This document shows positions 34,801 to 45,111 of a stretch of 64,000 bases of DNA, in pieces. The stretch is from Hanleya hanleyi. Its lineage: Eukaryota; Mollusca; Polyplacophora; Lepidopleurida; Hanleyidae. The notes below the pieces were generated by a model that was given only the letters and a program-made list of their open reading frames with translations, was not told the origin of the DNA and did no database searches. Positions within the stretch are counted from its first letter, which is position 1. Every line of letters begins with the position of its first letter. A program made the position numbers and the translations under genes. The stretch covers positions 62,001 through 126,000 of the forward strand of contig JAVTVY010037122.1 of NCBI GenBank assembly GCA_036873755.1, read 5' to 3'.

Positions 34801-37800
34801 AGCATAAAATATACATTGTACCTTGTCTTAAAACACCCGAGCACAAAATAGGGAGCACATTGAAAGTCTGTGTCAAGTAGAATGGTTTTTCATTCCTCAA
34901 AAGTTTTAAAAAATCTGTCTTGGTCTTTTCCCTTTAACTGTTTAAAATTCAAAAAAATGTCTCTCAGGCTCCCCTGATTATTTTCTAAAATTTAAATAAA
35001 CTGAAAATACTAAAGTTACAGAAGATTATCCGGTTCCGTAAACGAAATCAGTCTTCAACTGTTGGGCTCGACAGCAAGCGTGACCGAGTTATCTATTCGG
35101 TATGAAAATATGCGGCATTCACCCCTTTATTGCAGAGCATAAACAATTTCCACAAAAGGTTATTGAATATGATCGTCCAGTTACCGTTGTTGTTGCACCC
35201 AATTTGCCCGGTTGCGATAACGACTTCCGGTTTTGGAAACAGCGCCCTCTATGAGGCCAAGTCTATTTTATTATCTGTTTAATCAATCAATCTACTTTGA
35301 AAGTACTAAATAAAACTAAACATTCTATTTGAGAAGTGATTGTGATTTGTTCAGCCAATTATACAATGTCAGATATGGACATCTTACGGTAGCAGAAATT
35401 ATGCTCTTCACTATGGACATCATTGGCCTGAAATCCATTCTCAATGCAGATATACTCTTCCTATCGGCTAGGCCATTCAAAATATGTGATTGCATTGGTA
35501 TAATGTACCTCTTTGTTTTATACCGAACTTGTGATATTCAATATATTTTGTATTATGTTATAAATGTTACTGGTACAAACCATGAAAAATACCATTCATG
35601 ATTGTATTTCGAGGGCCTGAATATCTGTAGTGATTGTAATAAAAGCACTTCAACTTGATAAATAAGTGTGTTCCCATTGATTTCGCATTATTCACTGCTA
35701 TTCCCTCTTCCAGATATCCGATTTGTCGGGCTACACCAGCCCCCCTCCCCCTCCCATTAAAACAGCTAGCCAATTAGGCCAAAGAAAATATACCTTCTAA
35801 GGGCCATTCCAAAATTACATAACACGTTTTTACATTTTAGCATCAAAGAAGATAACGCCATATGAACGGGTTACCTAATTTTAGAATGGTCACCTACATT
35901 GCATGTAAAAAGCAATACCTTGTTAATTTCCTTAAGTTAACGACACAAGCACATTTGTCGATGAGAGTGATATTTAATAGGCCTACCCAGACAAACACAT
36001 TGGACTGATGTGTATTCCTCGTAATCGTTCATGTTTTGAAGATGCACCAAAATTGACTTCAGAACGATACAAAGATTTAAAAACAAATACTGGTACTTTG
36101 TACAATTATCTCCCTAGTTTAATCCGTGGCGTGTCCAACTCCTCCTACTCATCCTTACCCGCTTTACTCACTACACTTTAAATAATAAGTGTCTTGAAAT
36201 AAAACACTTTTCTATCCTCACTTTAAAAACGCATTTCGTATCTTAAACTAAAGCACCAATGTTCCTACGTAAAACACCAGCGTTCATAAGCAAAACACTA
36301 GTGTTTTTCAAGTGTCTTGAGCAAAGAAGACAATTTTAAGTACCGGATACAAACTAATGGGCGCAAAGTGTTTTTAAAGTGGGAACAGAAAAGTATTTTA
36401 TTTCAATACACTTTATATTTACAGTGAATATATTATTCAAGGCGCCGGCCAGGGAAACCCAGTGGGGTGAGAGACATGGGGTGTTCACTACATGAGATCC
36501 CTTGGGCCAGGCTTGCACCCTACAGTGGGTCGACTGCGCATGGGAGATGAGTAGTATAGAAAGGGCACAACTGGTCGCATAGGTGGGTTACGGAGAACCA
36601 GTGGGGTGAGAGACATCCGTCACGACTCCATCAGTTATTTACTACAACGCGAAAGTGTGTTACTAAAACATTGATGCTATTGTCATATCAACGCTTAGTG
36701 TGTTAAATTACTGTCATGCATTCCTTCTCGGGCATCTTATCCAGGGCCTCTAATATCATATTCCTGATATCCTGATCCTCGTCATCCTTATCTTTGTTAC
36801 GTAATTGCATGGAATGAAACTTTGTCGCGGCTCGCCTGTGGCTTCCGCAAAGACTGAATAACCAGAACAAATCAGTTTTCTGAAGACTGAACTAAGACTC
36901 CAAGGGGCATGGCCGATTGGAAGTCCTGCAACATCTGCGAGTTTGAGAAATCTCTGAAGTCGCATCAGTCTCCATTTGATGCTGATCCCCCCTTCGTTTT
37001 AGGAGAGTTTTATCGCGATTATCCTGAAATTATTCACTGGCTTCTAGTGAAATTACACATTTTTCCTGGCAAACAATTAGTTTTCATCGATTTTTTTTAA
37101 CGGCCGGTTGTCTATGACGACTATACGCATGGAAGTGGCATAAAAGATAAATGTGACGGGACTCAGTTACGTGTTTTCGGAACCGGCTATACGACAAGCA
37201 GCTGATAAAAATGTTATAAATAAAAAATCAGAAATGGTATGAATCTACTTTTCCTACGATAGATTACTGGGTTGTTGCCGATACTTTCCAGTTGACTGCG
37301 ATTGAATATTTACGTGTGACACGCGTAGGCCAGAGCGCCAAACTTGAAATTACACATTTCGAAGCACGTGTTTTTTGCCCTCAGCTAACGGTAGGTGAAA
37401 GTTACTGCGGATTACAAGATATACAAAACCCGCTATGCCGGAACTAGGACCGCTTTTCAAAAGAGGAATACATTTAACGTTTAATCGCCATGCATGCACC
37501 GATCCGAAGCAGCGTCTTTCTCTACGAAAACGAAGTCGGTTGTTACGAATTTCTGGAACCGGACAATTTACGGAACCGGATAATCTTCTGTATAATATAT
37601 AAATATATTTAACTCGAAGTTGATAGAAGTCTGTTATTTTTTCAAAAAATAATGTGTACAAGTCGACTCACTCAAGCCCCTCCCCCACCCCAAATCCTCA
37701 GATTGATGACAGTTGACAAGCAGGAAACTTGCCTCAAACCGCTCGCAGTGTTTTTGACTGTTCAACAACGTGCAGCCATGCCGAGTTGCGATAGAGCTAA

Positions 37801-40800
37801 ATATAACAACAATGATTGCCTTCGGCACAGGGAAAAAAACTAACCGTCTCTTGGCGTCCACCTTCCATGGGAATAATGTTGGCACCGTGTTATGCGAAGT
37901 TGGACCAACCCCTCCTTCAAAACGTAAGTCTGCAAATCCGGGTAAACTTGTTTGGTCCCCATGTCGGTTCGCGTCGAACCATTTGAACCCAGTTTCGACG
38001 CAACGCATTTTTCTCTCGGGTGGGAAATGGGTGAAAAGTTACATCCTTCAACAATGGATATTTCCTCTCTTTTTCCCGTTTTTTATCAGCGGCATTGCAG
38101 CCCGGAACACAACAGAAAAAGTTTGGCATTTTATCGCCCGCTGTCAGATTCTGGCCCTACCGCTTTCAGTCGAGTGCAACCAAATTTACCCACAGGCACA
38201 AAAGAGCTACAGGACAGGGGGCATAACTCTTTATCTCAGATTATGCGTAGTACATAGACTTTCCAAGTCAATCTTTATCTTTCTGGTGAGGGGTAAATAA
38301 ATTTTCCATTAGTAATGCAAGTGAATGAAAAAATAATCTTTTTATACCTATTACGTCTGTCGAGCCATTCATTTTAATATGGGTAAAATTACAAATTATA
38401 TCAATTTACAGTATAATGAAACTGATATATTACAGAAATTTTGTAGAGGTAAATATATTTTAGGAAACCAATATTTATTTGGATATAGCTGTTTATAAAG
38501 GTGATGATCTTGTCTGACCACTCATCTGTCATCACCCTAAAAAGGTGATGAGATTTCCTCAACTTTTTAGGGTGATGACCATGGATGGCCACTCGTCGTT
38601 CATCATGACTGGATCTCATCACCCTTTTATGGTGATGGCCTGGTTTCATCACCTTTTTAGGGTGATGGATTTTGTCGTCACCTTTTCTCATCACCCTAAA
38701 AGAGTGATGACCAGACGACATCACCCCAAAAAGGTGATGGCCCATCACCTGTTTTCTGACTGTGTGGGGTGGCGGATCCGTCTTTTCGACACTATTGAAC
38801 TGAAACTTGGCCAAAATCTTTACTGTTTTAGGAAAACAGAGTTCACAGTCTGCCTGCATGATCCCCACATTTATCTCACTCTATATGTGCAAATAAAATA
38901 TCGCCCCACTTCAACCCCACTATCGTCTTAGGCTATGCATGAAAAAATGCTTGCCCAACAAAATCCGGGTCACGTTTATCTTAAGCAATGAAAACGGCGA
39001 GCATTTTGCCCTACATCATCCCCACGCCGGACTTAAACTTTCAGCACAGCCCGGCGCATTCCCTACATTGGACTTTGTCTACGAGCGCTGGAAAATGTCC
39101 ACCCCACCTAATCCCTACAAACAACTCAGTCGATTAACTCCGAAGTTCATTTTCCCTACACCAACCCCACGTTACACTTTGAATATGTAGGCAGAACGGC
39201 TTATCGCCGGTATATTAGAAGGATTTATTCGAATTCTGTAGAAACTTAGCAAGGGTGCCGTGCTGTGACATTGAAGTATTCCTATCAATTTACTTGTTTT
39301 TTGTAAAATTATTGAACAGCCTTGTGATGTATCTTGGTGGTTCCCTGTGCCTTTATTATGGATTAAGGATACTGATCAGCGATACGGATTTGATATTTTT
39401 GGAACATCATGATGTCTTACCTGCATCACTGAAAACTGTTGACCGCTCTCTTGCAGGAAACTAACCTATGTTTATGTATACTATATGATTGTCTTTTTGA
39501 ATTTGGAATATGGATTGAATCTTTGGATTATGGACGCGGATATTCTTTAATGGGCGACGGCGGAATTATGAATGACGGACCAGACGGTTGTAATTCAAAC
39601 ATTGGGAAAAGAAGTTTCTGACGGTGTATGATACAGCCAAGCCCCATGTTAATCTGATTACGTGAGGTGCTGTGCGGCCCATTTCAGCCAGGCGAATAGC
39701 GCTTAACTGGACCCTTATTGTTAAATATTATATTTTCCCCGCAGAGTTATTGTCCTTTGCCGTCAACTTGAATGGAAGCTGATAAGTACCTTGCAGGCGT
39801 ATCCTGTCAGGGTGTTTTGCGGCTTTCGATGATTTTTCAGATATATTGCCCTTTGCTGCCAACGTAAATATGTTTATCTGACCCATATATCGGTTACTAT
39901 TTGTTAGACAACTTCAAAACTTACATAAATAGTGCTTGGTACCTTGCAAATGTAGGGAGTCATGTGTCGCATCCAGTTCTGTGTTATGTTCAGCTCTTCT
40001 TCTCTCTTGCAGGAAACTAGCATTTGTTTATGTGTGCTATGATTGTCTTTTTGAATTTGGTGCTAATGCTGTTATATGGAATATATGGAGGTCTTATGGA
40101 CGCGGATAATCTTTAACCCTATCTGGCCTGGGCGATTTGGGGAGTCCCGCAGCCTTTGTGGGGGGGGGGGGGCGGAAAGTGCCCCTCCCCCCTATATATT
40201 TTCGCTATCGCTAAGGCTAGAGGGCTGAAACTTATCACACTATATCTTTGGGTCAAGCTCTACAAGAAAATGTGAAAAATCCAAGATGGCCGCCACGATG
40301 ACGTCACTGTGATGTCATTTTCAAAAAGAGTATTTTTGGACGAATTTTCGGTCAGAATCTTCGTTATTTTTTCTTCGCAAAAACTGCATAATAAATTAGT
40401 AAATAATAATCTGGTATGAAATAAAATAGGTTTTACCCACTTTTCCATACAGGAAAGCAAAAAATCACTTTTCTGGTATCTCACATGACCGCCACTTTGA
40501 ATTTACCCAAGATCCTCTGCCCAGGGGGTCATGCAAATAGGATCAAAATGACCCCAATATGATAGTCTAAAAAGTCTTAAGAGTTTCAGCTCTTAATTTT
40601 TTGTCGTTCCGAACATACGAGCAAAAAACCAACAAGGGAGGGGGCGGAAAGTGCCCCTTCCCAGGCCAGGTAGGGTTAATGGACGACGGCTGAATTATGA
40701 ACGACGGACCAGACGCTTGTATTTTTTCTTCCTTGATGCTGTATAAATCAAACTTCCTAAGGTCAAATTTCCCCCATTTTGCTATGTAATACTAAACACT

Positions 40801-43800
40801 TATAGTGCCTGTTGAATTTGTAATAAAAACAGCGGGAAACCATACCGTCTTATAAAATATTAGCCGTATAACAGAGAAACTGAACGTTTTCAGTCCTATT
40901 TCCAGGAGGGAGCGGGGGCGCGGAATCGGGCTGGGTGTGGGGAATATTAATGGAATTTCATTTATTAGTCATTTACAAGTTCCTTTGGAATTATTCACAA
41001 ACTCTTCTGCACTGCTTTCAGTAAAACTCAAATTGATTTCATGTTAAGAATTTTATTGATGTGGAGAAGCCACATTTCTTTGAGAAGTCATATATGCGTT
41101 AATAACAAGTTTCCATATACAACGAACAATATACTCACGTGTAATGAAATAATGTAATGGGCAAGAGTACAGTCAGGCCACTTCCGGAAAAACCGACAAC
41201 AATCGTAGTCTTCACGCCATGAGCTTCAAGTCGACGCCCTGCACGCCATATTTGGTCCAAAGATGAATTGACCAAAAACGCCCCTGCGTACCTCCAAAAT
41301 AGCCACATTATCGACTGCGCATGCACATCATTCGTGGTCGAGCCCGAGCTACTCAAGACGACAACATTCACAGCATATTTGGACGCAGATTGACCCTAGA
41401 TCGCTCAAACGCGCCTTAGCGTACCCCCAAAATGATATCTATTTCTACTACTCCTAGAAAAGCGTATGCACACCATAACATCCCTGCTGGTCAAACACAT
41501 CCCAATCGTAGTCACGAGCTTCAACACATCAACGGCACGACCAATTTTGACTCCGCCTGGTCCCTAAACCTTCCAAACACAACCCTGCTCAACCCTAAAT
41601 TACAGGCGTCTGGTCCGTTATTCATAATTCAACCGTCCATTAAAGAATATCCGCGTCCATAATCCAAAGACCTATTCCATATTTCATATAACAGTATTAG
41701 CACCAAATTCAAAAAGACAATCATAGTATACATAAACATAGGTTGTTTCCTGCAAGAGAGAAAATCAACAGTTTACACTGATGCCGGCAAGACACCATGA
41801 TGTTCCAAAAATATCAAATCCGTATCGCTGATCAGCATTCTTAATCCATAATGATCGTCGTAAAGTCGTCATCTAGAGAATGATTTTGGCTGTTCATATG
41901 AGCACCATGATCATTTTGAAGTACATGGGTTCATACGACCCCTAGCCCCGGGTTAAGCGGAATTAGACACAAGTTACGAAACGTAACAACATAGGTCTTG
42001 CACGCTACGCTCGAATTTTGCTATCAGCGTGCGATATGTATCGCCAAATTTGAGAAACTTTGAGTGCAGGCGCTGGGTGGTATAGCCCTGTTTTATTAGT
42101 TTCTGCAACAATGATTTGTGACGTTGATTAAAGTCGTCACATTTAACACAGGATCTAGCAAATGCTACTAGCCGAGATATGTATAGGCCATATGCAGGTC
42201 CCACTAGAATGTTACTGTCCAGAAAGGGGTAGTTTATCATAAAGTCGACGAGAGAGAATGTCCGCCTCATTTTTATAGAGATATTTATCTAAATATGATG
42301 TGCCTATAGGGCTATCTGTAGTTTCCTTCAAATCCAGTGAAGGTGGATATATATCCTTCACTGTGCCATTTGTATAGCGATTGTCCACAATCAAAAGATC
42401 GTCTACATAGCGTCTGGTGAATGCGAAGGAAAGAGCTTTGAATGAATAGATTTTTGAAAGCGCCTACATATAATCATACTCATAAGAGAGCAGATATAGG
42501 TCAGGCAACACATCTTACTGTGCTACTCCTTCGCAACGCATGCACACCATGACGTCACTGCCGACGAAACCCACCTCAATCGTGGTACCCATCGCTTCAT
42601 GACCTTAAATAACCCCAAAATGACTTAGCATAATACAGCATATAATTTTGCTTTGTGTAAAAAATATATGTGAAACATATGTCATCATTTTCAGGCAAGG
42701 CCGTCTACCTTTACTCAATTATTTGATAAGACATTGCAGATCGATGATAGTTTGGCGTAGTAGACCAGTTTTAAGTGTTAAACGTTTTCTCCATTATTTT
42801 TATTCTCCGACATCGTCACACAGGAACAAGGGGGAAAACTTTTATGCTTCTTATCGATTAACAACGGTTAACATTATTCAATGTTGAGACAGGCTGCATA
42901 TTTCGGCTAACTCCCGTCTGTGCTGGACAGAACACAGGCATGGCCTCAGAACCGTACGCAGGGCGACAGTACATCGTATACACTCAAAAAAAATTCGACT
43001 GGACCGTACTGTTCATATGACTACATGTGAGGTTACTGTGTGATTTCGAAATACAGGGACACCACGCAGTTCCAGTTTTCGATACCAGTTCCAAACAGGT
43101 ACTGCACAGTACACTGCAATTATCATGAGAACTGTACAGTTACCGATCAGTACCAACTAGATATTGTGTTCTGTTGGTTGCCTAGTCACGTTGGCATCAA
43201 AGGTAATACTGAGGCTGATAGGATGGCGAAGGCAGGCCTAGATGATGAGGTTGATCCTGTTGGAATCCCATATAGCGATTTCAGATCCTCTATTTCTATT
43301 TACACATGTATGTGAGACGACTATTTCAATCTTTATGGGATGCTGTGAATAATAACAAACTTCATGAGTTCAAAAAAACTGTAGGCTATACTCATCTGAA
43401 CAGCCAGAAACGTTTCGATCAAACCATGGTCAGGCGAGGTAAAATCGACCATACACGATTAACTCACGAACATTTACTAAAGAGCCAGTCCCAAGGTGTA
43501 TTACACGCCATGAAGATCTCACGAAGAAACATATCCTTATCGAATGCATAGATTTTAAGACTGTAAGAGATACTTTTATCGAGCGACTACTTTGGAAGAT
43601 CTTTTTAACCGGGTGAGGGAGGATTACATCTTGGGTTATTTGAGAGAAATCGGTTTGTTGCATAGGTTTTAATGTGTGTATGTTTTAATGCGTTAGATTA
43701 CTAAGTGCTAGGAATTTTGTTTGATCGTCGCTATATAGCTGAAATATTGCTGAACGCAATATTAAACCTTAATTCTCTCTCTCCTAGTTACTGTACAGCA

Positions 43801-44837
43801 CTGTTCAGGTTCTGTGATGAACTATGCAGTAAATGTTTGCATTCACTATCTTATCAGGACCGGTACTGTTCAGTTTGTGACTGAACAATACTGAGAAAGG
43901 TGACACAACGGATTATGAGCGAACAAATTTGTTACAACAATGAAATTAGTCTATCCCATAAATCAGTTTATCACTCAGCTTCGCAATGGCAAGGTCAGTT
44001 TTTTAGCCGAATGTGAAACCGTGACCTTCTCGCATAGCAGATTTCACTCCGTCCACTTTCATTGTTTTCCACAGTGGCCTGACTTGTGGGATATTTGATT
44101 ACAGATGATTACGTATATTTTCAATAAATTATAAAAAGTAAATACGTATATTTATTTTTCTTGGAATCGATTTCTTTTAAAAATTCTTCTTTTATATTTC
44201 TTAATTTTCATAATTTATTAAAAATGTACGAATTCATCTACCACCGAATAGTCCACATGCCAGGCAACTGTGGTGTTTTTGAATCGGTTCGGTCGCGGTC
44301 AAAAGTTATCAGAGTGGTCAGTACCCAAAGGATGTTGCCTGGCTGATTGGCTGAAAAAGACAGTCGCATTTCCCAAGAACACGATCCATTCCCGTGTGAT
44401 CCATTCCAGGGGTATATAGGATAGAGATACCCCTGATTTTGGCGATGATGTATATCACTGAACAGTTCATCAACTGCCGCTAGCTTTTCATCCGAGTACA
44501 AGAATTCGTGTCATCATACCCACTATGACTTCATATGCTTAGGTTAATTTCAGACATGTGTATACTCGTTTACTGGTCGCCTCATTGATTAAACAATGAA
44601 AACAAATGAATCACTGCTGATTCGTTTAGAACTATGAATAATAAAGGAGAAGAGTAGCCCCGAAAATATTACAAGACAGCATGATAGATTCAATATTGAA
44701 CAAGACATAAAATTTGTTGAGATGGTGAGTCTACCATGCTGTCTTGTAATATTTTCGGAGACATATTTTTTCATTTATTATGCGGAAGACAGAGAAGAGG
44801 CGAGAATTAAATGTAAGGTCGCGTCCTTTATTATATG

Positions 44838-44885
<48 letters not shown>

Positions 44886-45090
44886 TTACTATATGAGAGA
44901 GAGAGAGACTTAATTGTAACGTGAAGATAGACAGTGGATCAGCTGGTTTTTAAAGATGAATAAGTTATACCATTAAGTTTTCTTTTAGAGATCAAGTGCG
45001 ACCTCGGTTCAGCGACGGTAAAAGGAACAAGAACAATATACTCACATGGAACAAAATAAGGTAAAATGACAGCGAAATTGTTGGTCTCAT
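28459..45090 (-). CDS. Secreted C-type lectin / PAN-apple protein, gene B (4 exons)
   Basis: Paralogue of gene A, joining 45090-45046, 32447-32213, 30612-30394 and 28679-28459: 720 nt, 239 residues plus stop. Exon 2 and exon 4 have exactly the lengths of gene A; exon 3 is three bases shorter. Intron phases 0, 1, 1. The lectin domain has YGSCYHFSDA, CRQRGAWLVQFDTEQEQRF, YWIGVTDL, EGRFVWEDG, the ligand motif E-P-D (QPD in gene A), DNEHC, AFDVPC and FVCEK. The C-terminal module matches gene A closely (LGISLLKCANYCYQDCGRC). The main doubt is exon 1: it lies 12.6 kb upstream across a TE-filled intron, and a broken duplicate sits nearer at 41.1 kb. The EPD/QPD difference, if real, suggests different sugar preference in the two products. 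Confidence 0.75.
29000..29235 (+). mobile_element. I-type LINE 3' tail with (CT)n end
   Basis: Contains GGAATTTTGTTTGATCGTCG, ATATTGCTGAACGCGACGTT and a (CT)n run (about 29199-29230). The same tail ends the LINE relics at 43700-43790 and 54770-54855. CGTCGC and GCGACG can pair as a 6-bp stem. It lies in an intron of gene B and splits the tandem repeat there. Confidence 0.75.
29766..29965. repeat. LTR-like dispersed repeat (partial)
   Basis: Matches 47869-48010 and, inverted, 58085-58215: ACAACACATA, GTGGGAAGAGGTG, CATGACTTCACAGTATAGTC, TTCCGGTTAAC, GATATGTGTTGTATCTCAGG. Probably a fragment of a solo LTR or other retroelement end. Confidence 0.55.
30394..30612 (-). CDS. Gene B exon 3: second half of C-type lectin domain
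   Basis: Acceptor TTTTACACAG, donor GAAAG|GTAATG, phase 1 on both sides. It encodes EGRFVWEDGTDAMYVQWFG, then TEPDNGGDNEHC, AFDVPC and HFVCEKDMK. Compared with gene A, the ligand loop has lost residues before PDN while the middle of the exon is rewritten, giving a net loss of one codon. Confidence 0.85.
31811..31877. repeat. Compound (TC)n(AC)n microsatellite
   Basis: About 14 TC followed by about 18 AC dinucleotides with two interruptions. Located in intron 2 of gene B. Confidence 0.95.
32213..32447 (-). CDS. Gene B exon 2: first half of C-type lectin domain
   Basis: 235 nt, acceptor ATTTGTAG, donor GAAG|GTATGT. Encodes TSNIICLDEFECFKEYGSCY.. through YWIGVTDLKE. It retains the N-A-S sequon and all Cys of gene A, with Cys one position from LDEF. 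Confidence 0.85.
32607..32797. mobile_element. 191-bp MITE, same family as 8668-8830
   Basis: TIR CACTGTCAGAAAGATTGGG with TA at 32605-32606 and 32798-32799. The paralogous intron of gene A has the uninterrupted sequence (ATCAATACCAGGAATTC near 11587), so the empty site and the TA duplication are both visible. Confidence 0.88.
33690..34660. repeat. 60-bp minisatellite with CCCCACGTGGGG core, in a CCCCAC-rich segment
   Basis: About nine units of 60 bp between 33920 and 34500, each with a 12-bp palindrome CCCCACGTGGGG, then AATCTGCGGGGCAGTA, TTCCAGCATGGGACAGAAAA and CCCCACA. The palindrome contains CACGTG. Since 60 is divisible by three, long frames appear on both strands (up to 252 codons, 20-residue period) and are best seen as by-products. 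Irregular flanks with GTGGGGAATGTGTAGG extend on both sides, and similar CCCCAC-rich DNA is at 38860-39190. Confidence 0.9.
34661..36169. other. Intron 1 of gene B, no further gene seen
   Basis: Ordinary sequence; a 90-codon plus frame at 35329-35601 has no domain. Confidence 0.4.
36170..36428. mobile_element. MITE with about 60-bp imperfect inverted ends
   Basis: The left arm AAGTGTCTTGAAATAAAACA and following CTTTTCT..CACTTTAAAAACGC pair with the right arm GTGTTTTTAAAGTGGGAACA..TTTTATTTCAATACACTT. The outermost bases are CACT/AGTG. The target duplication is unclear. Confidence 0.65.
36467..36616. repeat. Spaced direct repeat, 130 bp apart
   Basis: CCAGTGGGGTGAGAGACAT occurs at about 36468 and about 36598. 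Function unknown. Confidence 0.6.
37800..38129 (-). pseudogene. THAP-type zinc finger exon, frameshifted
   Basis: Minus frame from 38129 opens MPNFFCCVPGCNA.., continues with FHPFPTRE and RRNWVQMVRR and reaches TRICRL near 37935, the order of a THAP C2CH domain. The next frame then carries on as RFEGGVGPTSHNTVPTLFPW, the usual tail of the domain. A one-base frame change therefore lies at about 37930, and the expected CxxH has lost its His (RICRL/RF). A possible donor GTTAGT follows at about 37855. THAP domains bind DNA and are common in P-element-type transposases and their host derivatives. Likely a dead exon of transposon origin inside intron 1 of gene B. Confidence 0.65.
38498..38760. repeat. 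Array of GGTGATG/CATCACC palindromes
   Basis: At least six closely spaced inverted pairs of the type CATCACC-CTAAAAA-GGTGATG in about 260 bp, with variable spacers. Translated, it gives His-rich frames on both strands (minus: HHLFRVM-type repeats); these are by-products of the repeat. Confidence 0.85.
38860..39189. repeat. CCCCAC-rich segment related to the 34-kb minisatellite flank
   Basis: Interspersed CCCCAC/CCCTAC words similar to 33690-33900, no regular period. An 83-codon plus frame has no domain. Confidence 0.4.
39190..40112 (+). repeat. Retroelement 3'-tail repeats (two partial copies)
   Basis: 39190-39680 and 40000-40112 share AACATCATGATGTCTTACC, GCAGGAAACTA, TGATTGTCTTTTTGAATTTG and the terminal GGACGCGGATATTCTTTAAT. 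The intervening part matches 15940-16260. Confidence 0.65.
40117..40675 (+). mobile_element. piggyBac-like MITE, full length (559 bp)
   Basis: Left end CCCTATCTGGCCTGGG, right end CCCAGGCCAGGTAGGG; TTAA at 40113-40116 and 40676-40679. It interrupts the tail block: outside it the DNA reads GGACGCGGATAATCT|TTAA|TGGACGACGGCTG, while 39534-39565 has GGACGCGGATATTCTTTAAT-GGGCGACGGCGG uninterrupted. The interior has GATGACGTCACTGTGATGTCA. Confidence 0.92.
41139..41220 (-). pseudogene. Broken third copy of the signal-peptide exon
   Basis: Shares the donor context CAC|GTGAGTAT and GCGTTAATAACA..ACATACTCAC flank with 17140-17300 and 45000-45090. It encodes a hydrophobic run (LTVLLPITLFHY), but two extra bases before the donor shift the phase, and the nearest ATG (ATGGCGTGA) meets a stop at once. 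It lies between exon 1 and exon 2 of gene B. Confidence 0.6.
41590..42490 (-). pseudogene. Reverse-transcriptase relic with YVDD box and 3' tail
   Basis: The minus frame contains SFAFTRRYVDDLLIVDN (catalytic YVDD codons at 42409-42398), DIYPPSLDLKETTDS, SYLDKYLYKNEADI and LYDK; after one frameshift near 42245 it continues FMINYPFLDSNI, PAYGLYISRLVAFARSCVK, LIKQGYTTQRLHSKFLKFG. This order is that of the C-terminal half of a family of invertebrate retroelement reverse transcriptases; I cannot name the clade with confidence (Penelope-like is one candidate). The tail at 41590-41970 is repeated, inverted, at 46425-46790. Confidence 0.7.
42990..43141. repeat. ACTGTACAGT-type palindrome-rich segment, left part
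   Basis: Repeated ACTG/CAGT words (ACTGTTCA, ACTGCACAGTACACTG, AACTGTACAGTTACCGATCAGT). It resumes at about 43790-43900 (TTACTGTACAGCACTGTTCAG), so the LINE relic between seems to have inserted into it. Confidence 0.55.
43142..43790 (+). pseudogene. I-type LINE relic: RNase H end and C-terminal region
   Basis: Plus frame reads QLDIVFCWLPSHVGIKGN..EADRMAKAGL, the C-terminal RNase H motif of I/Jockey-type LINEs. It is followed after a frame change by RRLFQSLWDAVNNNKLHEF, DHTRLTHEHLL and then the tail with ATCGTCGC..CTGAAATATTGC and a short (CT)n. 5' truncated and frame-broken. Confidence 0.8.
44660..44758. repeat. Perfect 24-bp inverted repeat, 51-nt loop
   Basis: Arms at 44660-44683 (CCGAAAATATTACAAGACAG plus CATG) and 44735-44758 are exact reverse complements. 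Either strand could fold as a hairpin. No target duplication seen outside the arms. Confidence 0.9.
44842..44881. repeat. (GA)n microsatellite
   Basis: About 20 uninterrupted dinucleotides; a shorter run follows at about 44897. Confidence 0.95.
45046..45090 (-). CDS. Gene B exon 1: start codon and signal peptide (assigned)
   Basis: Fifteen codons, MRPTISLSFYLILFH, ending CAT|GTGAGT in phase 0, so it joins cleanly to the phase-0 acceptor at 32447. The hydrophobic core and donor context match gene A exon 1. A TATAAG box lies at 45112-45117 (minus strand), about 25 nt upstream of the ATG; if used, the leader would be very short. Confidence 0.6.
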
Positions 45091-45111
45091 CTCGCCGGGG
45101 TTCCACTTCCT

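Noticed and set aside
38401..38931. His-rich proteins of 155 and 128 codons
   Set aside because: Produced by the CATCACC/GGTGATG palindrome array on both strands; not conserved as protein.
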